Part shown: in pieces, positions 56,448 to 63,719 of the stretch
Layout: each line of letters starts with the position of its first letter
Position numbering within the stretch: position 1 is the stretch's first letter
Source of the DNA: Pseudonocardia sp. 73-21
GTDB taxonomy: Bacteria; Actinomycetota; Actinomycetes; Mycobacteriales; Pseudonocardiaceae
Length of the DNA: 64,000 nucleotides
Assembly (NCBI RefSeq): GCF_001899645.1
Contig: NZ_MKVV01000044.1
Location: 62,258 to 126,257 of the forward strand
Direction of reading: 5' to 3'
The notes under the pieces: model-generated
Database searches by the model: none
What the model saw: only the letters and a program-made list of their open reading frames with translations
What the model was told of the DNA's origin: nothing
Translations under genes and position numbers: made by a program

Positions 56448-56450
56448 TCG

Positions 56451-56747
56451 TCACGCCTCCGGGTTCGACTGCAGGGCCACCCACTTGCCCGGCTCGTCAT
56501 CCTTGATCTTCTTCTGGCCGGACGCCTTCTCCAGACAGCCCCAGCACTGCCGGATCTCCCACCGGTACGCGTGATCGTGACCGCCCTTGGCCGGATCCCA
56601 CTCGTCCTCACGGGTCCCGCACGACGGGCACTTCTCCGACTCGTGGATCTGCCACCACAGGGCCAGATCCCGATCATGCGCCGACCAGACGGGCGGCCCA
56701 CCCAGGAAGTGCGAGTGGCTGATCCCCCGCGGCCCGCAGTACGACAT
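56451..56747 (-). CDS. Zinc-ribbon phage protein
   Basis: 98 aa: MSYCGPRGISHSHFLGGPPV, then HESEKCPSCGTREDEWDP and RWEIRQCWGCLEKASGQKKI. Four Cys in two CxxC pairs suggest a zinc ribbon. Proteins of this type lie after the tail tube gene in many actinophages. Role unknown. Confidence 0.65.
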   Translation of the reverse strand: MSYCGPRGISHSHFLGGPPVWSAHDRDLALWWQIHESEKCPSCGTREDEWDPAKGGHDHAYRWEIRQCWGCLEKASGQKKIKDDEPGKWVALQSNPEA

Positions 56748-56773
56748 CTCCAGCCGTATCTGCGGGTCCGCGA

Positions 56774-57268
56774 TCAGCCTTTTCCCGTACTCACCTGCGG
56801 CTGCCGTTGGTTCAGGTTGACCACCGTCGCGAACAGCAAGTCCAGCTCACCCAGCCCGACCTTCCCCGTCTCGGCCACCGCATGCCACTGGTGCTCCGAC
56901 AGGGTCGGCTCGACCGCCGCCTCGAGCAGCGCCGGCCGGAACGTGGCGACGTTCCACTGCCAGCCCTGCTTGCGCTGCTCGCTGGTGGGTGGGTGCGCGG
57001 CCGCGAGCTCCTCCCACTCGCCCGGCGGGATGCAGCGGGCGGTGAACACGATCGCCGGCTGCCCGTCGAGGTGCTGCTGGGCGGTCTCGACCGCGGCGGC
57101 GTACGGCGCCAGGTCCTGCACGCCGCGCTGATGCGCGAGCTGCAGCTCCCGGGTCGCCGCCTCGACAGCTTGCTCGGCCGCGGCGTGCGCGGCCGGGTCG
57201 CGCGGGATGGGGACGTCCTGCGTGGGGAGCGTGCGGCCCTGCAGGACGTCCCACAGGGACTCGGTCAC
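56774..57268 (-). CDS. Phage tail assembly chaperone-like protein
   Basis: 164 aa, GTG start overlapping the tail tube stop (GTGA). The core, CIPPGEWEELAAAHPPTSEQ then WNVATFRPALLEAAVEPTLS and HQWHAVAETGKVGLGELDLL, follows the actinophage tail-assembly pattern (PxxxWxxLxxxHPP..., F.PALLxA, GxxxxLxxxVxxLN). Probably helps load the tape measure protein. Confidence 0.75.
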   Translation of the reverse strand: MTESLWDVLQGRTLPTQDVPIPRDPAAHAAAEQAVEAATRELQLAHQRGVQDLAPYAAAVETAQQHLDGQPAIVFTARCIPPGEWEELAAAHPPTSEQRKQGWQWNVATFRPALLEAAVEPTLSEHQWHAVAETGKVGLGELDLLFATVVNLNQRQPQVSTGKG

Positions 57269-57744
57269 GGAACGAGGATGTCCTCGGCGGGCACCTGACG
57301 GATGGAGAACTGGTACTGGAGCATGAACGGGTCGCTGTCGGACCACTGCTTGGGCTTGGACCGCATCAGCACCGGGAACACGTCCATGCGGTAGCCGGTG
57401 ACCCAGCCGCCGGGCATGAGCACCACGAACCCGGAGTAGCCGACGGTGAGGGTCTGCCGGATGTCTGCGCCGGAGATCTTCGCGTAGATGCCGAGGCTGG
57501 AGTCGGATGCCTCACGACGGCCGTTGATCTTCGAGTTGAAGTCCGAGGCGTAGTCGGGGCGGTCGAGCTGCCCCGCCTCCGTCGCCCACCCGTCGATCGA
57601 CTTCACCTGCCGGGTCACGTTGATCCCGGCGTCCAGCTCGGCCGCGGTGGGGTTGGTGTAGTCGACCATCGCCGGGACGACGAGGACTGCGGTCTTGCCG
57701 ACCGCGTAGAAGGCGTCGTAGGCCTCGATCAGGGGTGCGGGCAT
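57265..57744 (-). CDS. Major tail tube protein
   Basis: 159 aa starting MPAPLIEAYDAFYAVGKTAV. Beta-rich with GINVTRQVKSIDGWATEAG, the FNSKINGRREASDSSLGIYA loop, and QYQFSIRQVPAEDILVP, matching the siphovirus tail tube (phiC31-like) in size and pattern. Many copies would stack around the tape measure. Confidence 0.78.
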   Translation of the reverse strand: MPAPLIEAYDAFYAVGKTAVLVVPAMVDYTNPTAAELDAGINVTRQVKSIDGWATEAGQLDRPDYASDFNSKINGRREASDSSLGIYAKISGADIRQTLTVGYSGFVVLMPGGWVTGYRMDVFPVLMRSKPKQWSDSDPFMLQYQFSIRQVPAEDILVP

Positions 57745-57745
57745 G

Positions 57746-58033
57746 TCAGCGGTCCTTCTTCGTCGTCGGGGTCGTCGGGTTGGCGGTCACGGCCTTGTCG
57801 CCGGGTTCGGGGACGACTTCGGGCGTGTCGTCGTGGGACTGGTCGGTGGCCGGCTGCTCCGCCGCGGCCTCGGCGGCCGCCAGCTCGGCGGCGGCCAGCT
57901 CGGCCGGGGTCGGTTCCGTCTGGTCGTCGCGGACCTGCCAGCCGGACGCGGCGTAGGTGCCCAGCGCGGCGCGCAGCACCTTCCGGTCGTGCGCGGGCGT
58001 GAGCCCGGGATGGGTGATCCACACCTCGCTCAT
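57746..58033 (-). CDS. Small phage protein with Ala/Glu-rich tail
   Basis: 95 aa starting MSEVWITHPGLTPAHDRKVL, LGTYAASGWQVRDDQTEPTP. The N-terminal ~40 residues (WITHPxLxxxxxVxxxALxxYxxxGWxV) recur in actinophage head-tail regions next to the tail tube gene. An Ala/Glu-rich tail follows. ATG overlaps the upstream stop (ATGA). Confidence 0.65.
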   Translation of the reverse strand: MSEVWITHPGLTPAHDRKVLRAALGTYAASGWQVRDDQTEPTPAELAAAELAAAEAAAEQPATDQSHDDTPEVVPEPGDKAVTANPTTPTTKKDR

Positions 58034-58377
58034 GAGGTCACCGGCCCCTCGACCCAGAAAGTCACCGACGCCGTGGCCGACCAGGCGAGACCGACGAGAC
58101 CATCGGCCGGGTCGGTGTAGAGGTCCCCGGTCGGCAGGTCGAAGATCGTGAGCCCGGCCGGGACCGCCCCGAACGGGCACACGATCACCTGGTCGGCGAT
58201 GGTGAGGCCGCGCACCGTGCCGGGGGTGGTCACGGTGCAGGTGATGTTCGCGGCGCCGCCGTTGACCACATGGATGCGGGTCCCGGGAGACACCCGGTCG
58301 CCCCCGGCGGATGCGGCTGCGACCGTGGGGGCTGCGATGCCCGTTAGTCCGGGGTTCTTCGTTGCCACGATGGCCAC
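58030..58377 (-). CDS. Beta-rich virion protein
   Basis: 115 aa (GTG start): VATKNPGLTGIAAPTVAAAS, RIHVVNGGAANITCTVTTPG and IFDLPTGDLYTDPADGLVGL. A likely head or tail decoration/stabilising protein with a small beta fold, of the kind often found between the tail terminator and tail tube. Coupled to the next gene through ATGA. Confidence 0.6.
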   Translation of the reverse strand: MAIVATKNPGLTGIAAPTVAAASAGGDRVSPGTRIHVVNGGAANITCTVTTPGTVRGLTIADQVIVCPFGAVPAGLTIFDLPTGDLYTDPADGLVGLAWSATASVTFWVEGPVTS

Positions 58378-58380
58378 GGG

Positions 58381-58866
58381 TCACGCTCCTTCGAATCGTG
58401 TCGCGTCCACCCGGATGGCGAACTCGATCAAAACCAGACATCCGCCCGCGGTCTGCACGGGCCGATACGTCGAGCGCACGAGACGCGCCCAGTCACACGT
58501 CCCGGACAGGTCGAGGTTCGCGACCAGCACGGCGCGGAGCGCGTCGAGCAGCTGGTACGCGCGCACCCTCGACACGGCGACGTCGACACCGCCCGTCGAG
58601 GACTGCACCAGCCCCGCCACCACGTGCGACTCGGTGCGACGCCCACCCCACCCGGGCCGCTCCTCGCCGGAGGCCGCGGACACGTCCTCGATGGACAGGC
58701 CCAACGCCAGCGCGTCCCCGACCTCGACTTCGCCCAGCGGGGGGCCGTCGAAGACCTGCACGCCCTCCAGGCCGGGAGCGGTCCCGGCGCGGACCCCGCT
58801 GCCGTCGGCCGGGGCGGCGATCAGGGCGAGCATGGCGTCCAGGACGGCCGCGACCGGTTCGCTCAC
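58381..58866 (-). CDS. Tail terminator-like protein
   Basis: 161 aa. Start GTG (VSEPVAAVLDAMLALIAAPA) overlaps the connector stop (GTGA). The rest, VQVFDGPPLGEVEVGDALAL, SRVRAYQLLDALRAVLVANL and RSTYRPVQTAGGCLVLIEFA, follows the tail terminator family (VxDGPxxxxxx, LxDAxR, GxxxxxxFxixv). It would cap the tail tube and join it to the head. Confidence 0.7.
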   Translation of the reverse strand: MSEPVAAVLDAMLALIAAPADGSGVRAGTAPGLEGVQVFDGPPLGEVEVGDALALGLSIEDVSAASGEERPGWGGRRTESHVVAGLVQSSTGGVDVAVSRVRAYQLLDALRAVLVANLDLSGTCDWARLVRSTYRPVQTAGGCLVLIEFAIRVDATRFEGA

Positions 58867-59585
58867 CACCGCCCCCACGTGACCTGGTCCGCCGGGTCCG
58901 GCCAGCCGCACGCCGGCGGGAACGACCCGGCCGGTTGTGGCACCCCGCCGGCGTCCGCGCCGAGCGGCGGCCCGAGGAGGTCGGTCAGCCTGACCGTGAG
59001 CGTTGCCGTGCCGGCCGGGCCGGAGTCGGAGTCGATCGCGGCCGCCGCTGCTGCCATCCCGGCGCCGCGCCCCCCGAGCCGGGAGCGCTGGGTGCGCCAG
59101 AACTCGGCCAGCACCATCTTCACGGCGAGCACCTGCGACTCCGACACGGTCGGCTCGCTGGCCAGTGTCCGCCCCGCGTCCCGCTCGGCCCGGGTGAACA
59201 GGTGCCGATCCACTCGCTCCACAGCGCCCGCCATCATCGTGCGCAGCTCGTCCTCATCGACCTGGCCGCCGGCCACCTTGTTCAGGTAGTCCCGGGCGTC
59301 GGCCAGGCTGATCACCCGCCGGGCGGTGGCGCGGACGTCCACGACGTCGTCGAACGCGGCCGCCGGGCCGGTGCTGCGCCACACCACGTCGTACAGGCCA
59401 GCCTGGGCGGGTACGAAGTCGAACTCGTAGCGGCCCGTGGTCGGACTGGTCGGGGTCGTGTCGGCGACTGCACCGCCGCCGCGCAGAGTGATCGTCAGCG
59501 TCACTGACGTCGCGTCCGTGGGGGACCCGGCACCGTCTGTGACCTGCACGCTCAGTGGCACCGTGTCGCCGAGGTCGTAGGACAT
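58863..59585 (-). CDS. Head-tail connector with Ig-like N-terminal domain
   Basis: 240 aa. Residues ~1-85 form an Ig-like beta domain (MSYDLGDTVPLSVQVTDGAG, SVTLTITLRGGGAVADTTP). Residues ~88-190 match gp6-like connectors: RVISLADARDYLNKVAGGQV, DEDELRTMMAGAVERVDRHL and ESQVLAVKMVLAEFWRTQRS. Connector proteins normally lack the Ig domain, so it is probably displayed at the neck. Confidence 0.78.
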   Translation of the reverse strand: MSYDLGDTVPLSVQVTDGAGSPTDATSVTLTITLRGGGAVADTTPTSPTTGRYEFDFVPAQAGLYDVVWRSTGPAAAFDDVVDVRATARRVISLADARDYLNKVAGGQVDEDELRTMMAGAVERVDRHLFTRAERDAGRTLASEPTVSESQVLAVKMVLAEFWRTQRSRLGGRGAGMAAAAAAIDSDSGPAGTATLTVRLTDLLGPPLGADAGGVPQPAGSFPPACGWPDPADQVTWGRW

Positions 59586-59588
59586 CCC

Positions 59589-61124
59589 TCACCCCTTCCG
59601 CATCGTCGGGCCGACGCGGACAGCGCCGGTCATCGCCGGGCTGCGGCGCAGCACGGACCGCATCGAGCCCCGCATCGTCGCCACGAACCCCTGCTGCACA
59701 TGAGTGCTCGCACCGGCCGGGGCGATGTCGCCGCCGAGGAGCCGGGCCAGCACCTTCAGCGCCAACCCGGACGGCGCGGTTGCGCCGGCCAGCCCCTTTC
59801 CGGCGCGCCGCGCAAGGCCTGCCGTCGGCGCCACCGCACCCCCGACCGTCTTGCCGGGGCGGCGCATCAGCGCCCCCGACGGGGTGACCGCGCCGGCGAG
59901 GGCGAGCAGGATCGACCGCACCGCCGCCACGGCACCGGTCGGCGTGATCGAACCCGCGAGGCGGCGCACGGTCTGCTTCGCGGCCACCCCCACCGGGGCC
60001 ACACCGCCCGACATCGGCTTACCCGTACGGCGGAGAAGCAGGCCGGACGGAGCGACGGCCCCGGCCACGGCGAGGAGCCTCGTCCTGATCGTGGCCAGCG
60101 CACCGGACGGCGACACCGACCCGGCCAGCGACTTGCCCGGCTGCCTGAGGATCGCCCCGGACGGCGACACCGCACCCGCAACCGTCTTGGCCAGTTGGCG
60201 GGCTACCGCCCCAGACGGGGCCAGCGCACCGGCCAGAGCCAGGACGCGAGCCCGGACCGTCAGCAGCACGGAGCTCGGTGTGGCCCCACCGGACAGCACC
60301 CGGGCCGTCAGCTTGACCAGTTGCCCGGCCGGCCCTATGGCGCCGCCGACGTACCTGCGATCCTGCCGGGTCAACAGCCCGGTCGGCGTGGTCGCCCCGG
60401 TCAGCGTCTTCGCGGGCCGCCGAGACAGGCCCCCGCTCGGGGTGGCCGCCCCAGACACGCTCTTCGTGAACGTCGTGCCGCCGGACGCCGGAGCGAGAAT
60501 CTCGACCGCGGCCAGCACCCAGCCCTGCGAGCCTGGCGCGGACATCCCCACCGTCTGCGCGCCCGCAGTGGCCGCCGCCTGATAGGCGTAATACCAGACG
60601 CCGTCGGAGTTGGTGGAACGGTCGTAGCAGTCCTCCTCCGTGGCGGAGGACAGATAGGCGCGAGTCGCCGGGTTGCGGCTGAACACGTCCGAGCTGCACC
60701 ACGACACCACAGACCCCGCGCCGGTCGTGGTGACCGTCGCCGCCGGAGTCCCCGACCCGGACAGTGGCGAGTTCACAGCCGGAGTGGCGGCAAGCCGCCC
60801 CGTCCAACGCTCCACGACCATCGAGTGCCGGGACGCCGCCGACGGTGTCATCGACACCGTCATCGACCCGGGCGACCCAGCGACGGTCGCAGTCCACACC
60901 ACGGCGTAGGCGTTGAACCCGCCCGGGGCAGCCTCGACCCGCTTCGAGAATGTCTGGCCACCACCGGTGGGGCCCGCGCCGTAGTTCGTGCCGGTATCCC
61001 ATGTGGTGCCCTTGACGACGATGACCTCGTCATTGGACGGCGTGAACGATGGCGTGACCAGCGCGCCCGTGTTCGCTCCGGTGTCGTGCACGACGTAGGA
61101 CGCGATGAGCGTCGCATCGGCCAC
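59589..61124 (-). CDS. Virion protein with lectin-like domain and 14 tandem repeats
   Basis: 511 aa. Residues ~1-215 form a lectin-like beta domain (ASRHSMVVERWTGRLAATPA, TTGAGSVVSWCSSDVFSRNP, GSQGWVLAAVEILAPAS). From ~218 to ~475 run about 14 repeats of 18-20 aa with consensus LAGAVxPSGAxxRxxxKx. The C-terminus is basic (MRGSMRSVLRRSPAMTGAVR). It lies in the head-neck gene block. A long repeat rod with a binding head suggests a capsid or neck fiber. Repeat boundaries are by eye. Confidence 0.7.
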   Translation of the reverse strand: MADATLIASYVVHDTGANTGALVTPSFTPSNDEVIVVKGTTWDTGTNYGAGPTGGGQTFSKRVEAAPGGFNAYAVVWTATVAGSPGSMTVSMTPSAASRHSMVVERWTGRLAATPAVNSPLSGSGTPAATVTTTGAGSVVSWCSSDVFSRNPATRAYLSSATEEDCYDRSTNSDGVWYYAYQAAATAGAQTVGMSAPGSQGWVLAAVEILAPASGGTTFTKSVSGAATPSGGLSRRPAKTLTGATTPTGLLTRQDRRYVGGAIGPAGQLVKLTARVLSGGATPSSVLLTVRARVLALAGALAPSGAVARQLAKTVAGAVSPSGAILRQPGKSLAGSVSPSGALATIRTRLLAVAGAVAPSGLLLRRTGKPMSGGVAPVGVAAKQTVRRLAGSITPTGAVAAVRSILLALAGAVTPSGALMRRPGKTVGGAVAPTAGLARRAGKGLAGATAPSGLALKVLARLLGGDIAPAGASTHVQQGFVATMRGSMRSVLRRSPAMTGAVRVGPTMRKG

Positions 61125-61127
61125 GAG

Positions 61128-61364
61128 TCACCCCCAGGCGGGATCGAAGTCCGGGTGATCGCGGAACGCGGCCAGAAGCACGCGACGGCGCGGGCATGGA
61201 ACGAGCACCGTGCCTGTGCGGAACGGGTCATCGAAGCCGTCCCCGCACACCGGGCACGGATCGGGCTGGTGCGCGGCGAGAACCCGCTGGCGCACAGCCA
61301 GCGCATCCCCGGTCACACCCGCCTCAGCCCAGCGATCCGCCAGGAACTCGTCCGGCGACAACAT
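61128..61364 (-). CDS. Small Cys-rich phage protein
   Basis: 78 aa starting MLSPDEFLADRWAEAGVTGD. A CxxC...C cluster (DPCPVCGDGFDDPFRTGTVL then VPCPRRRVL) suggests metal binding. It overlaps no neighbour and is probably co-transcribed. Function unknown. Confidence 0.6.
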   Translation of the reverse strand: MLSPDEFLADRWAEAGVTGDALAVRQRVLAAHQPDPCPVCGDGFDDPFRTGTVLVPCPRRRVLLAAFRDHPDFDPAWG

Positions 61365-61366
61365 CG

Positions 61367-62107
61367 CTAGCTGCCGGCAGTGATCGTGAAGTCGTACGTC
61401 GACTGCAGCGAGTCCCCCGACGCCAGGTTGACCACCGAGAACACCGAGCGGTCCAGCAGCGTCCCGCCACCCGTCGCGGCCTGCGAGAAGATCCCGTGCT
61501 CCGTGCACGCCACCGACGCATCCACCGTGTTCGTGCCCACCGTGCGGAACACATTCGCCGTGCCGCCCTCGGTCAGACTCCCGGTCGCGCGGGTCGAGTC
61601 CGGGTTCAGCGCCGTCGTCGACTCGGTCACCAGCGCCGTGTCACCCGTCGCCTCCGCCGTCGCGCCCGTGCCGATGCCGTGGTACTTCAACACCTCCGGC
61701 TCGACGATGCCCTGCATGGCGTCGACCAGGAAGTTCACCCCCGCCGTCGTCACCACCCGCATCGACGCCAGACCGAGCTCCAGGACCTCGCCGTCGCCGC
61801 GGACGTGGGTGAGGTACAGCGAGCCGTAGAAGTTCGACAGCCGCAGCGCCCGCGCCATCATCGCCCGACGCGCCCCGCGCACCAGGTGCCGGAAGTTCGC
61901 CGTCCGCCACGCGTTGACCCGGTCGTCCAGGCCCGCGCGGGGCAGCCCGAAGTGGGCGACCTCGGACAGCGTCAGCTCCTTCGCCGGATACGACGACAGC
62001 GCCGTGAGCCGGTCGAACCGGTCGCGGATCTCACGGGCATCCGCCGAGCGGATCACCTGCAGCGACAGGTCACCAGCCGGACGCGAGACACCACCGTGCT
62101 CAGCCAT
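61367..62107 (-). CDS. Phage capsid-associated structural protein
   Basis: 246 aa starting MAEHGGVSRPAGDLSLQVIR after GGAGAG. A helical N-terminal third (RFDRLTALSSYPAKELTLSE) leads into a beta-rich second half that ends TLLDRSVFSVVNLASGDSLQ and STYDFTITAGS, a pattern of actinophage minor head or fiber proteins. Four bases beyond its start it overlaps the upstream zinc-ribbon gene. Exact role unknown. Confidence 0.65.
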   Translation of the reverse strand: MAEHGGVSRPAGDLSLQVIRSADAREIRDRFDRLTALSSYPAKELTLSEVAHFGLPRAGLDDRVNAWRTANFRHLVRGARRAMMARALRLSNFYGSLYLTHVRGDGEVLELGLASMRVVTTAGVNFLVDAMQGIVEPEVLKYHGIGTGATAEATGDTALVTESTTALNPDSTRATGSLTEGGTANVFRTVGTNTVDASVACTEHGIFSQAATGGGTLLDRSVFSVVNLASGDSLQSTYDFTITAGS

Positions 62108-62366
62108 GCTGCTCTCCACCCTCCGGCGCGACCGCGCCCTTCAGTTCGGCCAGGCGCGCCTCGAGCTGCGCGAGCTCGTCGGCGCCTTCGCCCGGGTTGT
62201 CCTCGGTGCCCGGCGCCTCGTTCAGTGCGTCGCAGACGCAGTCCGGATCGCTGGACACGCCCGCCGCGCAGTTGCACTTCCACGCGTCGCTCGGGCGCGC
62301 GATCTCCGCGTCGTGGCCGCAGTGCCGGCAGGTCACCTGCAGCGACGAGCCGCCGTCATCAGGCAT
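62100..62366 (-). CDS. Zinc-ribbon small phage protein
   Basis: 88 aa: LQVTCRHCGHDAEIARPSDA, WKCNCAAGVSSDPDCVCDAL, then a helical end. Two CxxC-like pairs plus CVC suggest a zinc ribbon. It lies between the small head protein and the next structural gene. Function unknown. Confidence 0.65.
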   Translation of the reverse strand: MPDDGGSSLQVTCRHCGHDAEIARPSDAWKCNCAAGVSSDPDCVCDALNEAPGTEDNPGEGADELAQLEARLAELKGAVAPEGGEQHG

Positions 62367-62439
62367 GGGTCAGGCCCTTCAGGTCCAGAGGGAGAGTGGC
62401 GCGCCGGCGGCAGCTGGGGTGCCGCCGGCGCGGGTCGAG

Positions 62440-62664
62440 CTACTTGCTGTCGTCCGCCTTCGCCGCGGCCGCCCGGGACGGCTTCGACGGCGCGGGGGCG
62501 GGCGCCTCGTCGACGACCACCACCGGGGCGGCCGGCTTCTCGGGCTCGTCGGCCCACACGCCCGGGGCGGTGATCCGCTCCGCGACCTCGGCCGGGACCT
62601 CGTCCTCCGGCCCGTACGCCACGTTGTCCACGTGGACGTAGGTGCTCAGTCGGCGACCCATCAC
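62440..62664 (-). CDS. Small head completion-type protein
   Basis: 74 aa starting MMGRRLSTYVHVDNVAYGPE, then VPAEVAERITAPGVWADEPE and an Ala/Pro-rich tail. The pattern VHVDGxxYGPxDxVPxEVxxxITxPxVW recurs in proteins encoded right after actinophage capsid genes. ATG overlaps the capsid stop (ATGA). Confidence 0.7.
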   Translation of the reverse strand: MMGRRLSTYVHVDNVAYGPEDEVPAEVAERITAPGVWADEPEKPAAPVVVVDEAPAPAPSKPSRAAAAKADDSK

Positions 62665-63701
62665 GCCACCGTCGCCGAGAAAGACAAGTTCGGGTTCGCC
62701 AGCACCGGCAGGCCGATCGCGGCCGCCTTCGTCCAGATCGCCACCGGGTCCTGCGTCGTGTACGCGCCGGCGACCAGGCCCGGCTGCTCCACGCCAGGGG
62801 CCAGGCCGTAGCCGAGCTCCATGGCCTCGGCCGTCGTGCCGAGCAGCACAGCGCCGAGGTCGGTGCCGTCCGGGCTGTTCGGGTCGACCGGGGCCGGGAG
62901 GAACAGGAACTTGTTCACCGCGATCGGGCGGACGGCGGCCCCGTTGACGTTCACGCGGGCGTCGTAGGTGTAGATCGGCGGCAGACCGTAGGCCTGCAGC
63001 ACCGCCGCCACCCCGTCCTGCGTGGCGATCGACGGGGTGACGCCCTGCGCGGCCAGCAGGCCCCGCATCTCCGACGAACGCAACAGGTATCCGAGGTTCT
63101 GCGTCGAGGTCACCGCCGCGCCGGGCGGCTCACCGTTCTCATCGATGTAGGCCTGCTGCCAGGACAGCATGTCCTGCAGCGGCGTGGCCGTGGCCACGGT
63201 CGACCACAGCACGCCCGCGGTCACCGTGTTGCCGCCGGCGCGACCGAAGTTCACGGTGCCCGTCACGCCGTTCTCCGACAGCGCGATCTGCCCGGACACC
63301 AGCGCCTCACCCCGCGCCAGCTCCAGCCGGGCCGCGACCGCGCGCGCCATCCTGGTGGAGTCGTCGAGCACCGCGTTGCGGATCGCATCGCTCGAGGCGC
63401 GCGCGTTCCGGAGCCGGTCGTACTCGCCGAGGCGGATCTTCCGCGAGATCGGCGGCAGCTCCCCGCTGACCCGGGTGAGGCCCGGGCGGGCGGCGATCGG
63501 GGACTCCGCGTCGTAGGCGCGGAACGTGGCGGCCTCGGTCAGCCCCTCACCGCCGGCGGTGAAGCGGAACTGAAGGTCGTCGATGATGCGGTGGGGCAGC
63601 CACCGCGACAGAGTGAAGCGGTTGATCTCCAGGTCCTGGAGTGCCGCGCGCGAGTATCCGGTGAGTTCCGCCGGATCCACGTAGTCGGTGTTGAGCAACA
63701 T
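62661..63701 (-). CDS. Major capsid protein
   Basis: 346 aa, HK97 fold of the lambda gpE type. Segments include YSRAALQDLEINRFTLSRWL, AYDAESPIAARPGLTRVSGE, LPPISRKIRLGEYDRLRNAR, and FLPAPVDPNSPDGTDLGAVL, GLPVLANPNLSFSATVA at the end. The ordering (decoration protein then capsid) supports the call. ATG at 63701. Confidence 0.87.
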   Translation of the reverse strand: MLLNTDYVDPAELTGYSRAALQDLEINRFTLSRWLPHRIIDDLQFRFTAGGEGLTEAATFRAYDAESPIAARPGLTRVSGELPPISRKIRLGEYDRLRNARASSDAIRNAVLDDSTRMARAVAARLELARGEALVSGQIALSENGVTGTVNFGRAGGNTVTAGVLWSTVATATPLQDMLSWQQAYIDENGEPPGAAVTSTQNLGYLLRSSEMRGLLAAQGVTPSIATQDGVAAVLQAYGLPPIYTYDARVNVNGAAVRPIAVNKFLFLPAPVDPNSPDGTDLGAVLLGTTAEAMELGYGLAPGVEQPGLVAGAYTTQDPVAIWTKAAAIGLPVLANPNLSFSATVA

Positions 63702-63719
63702 CAGCTACTACCCGCCCTT

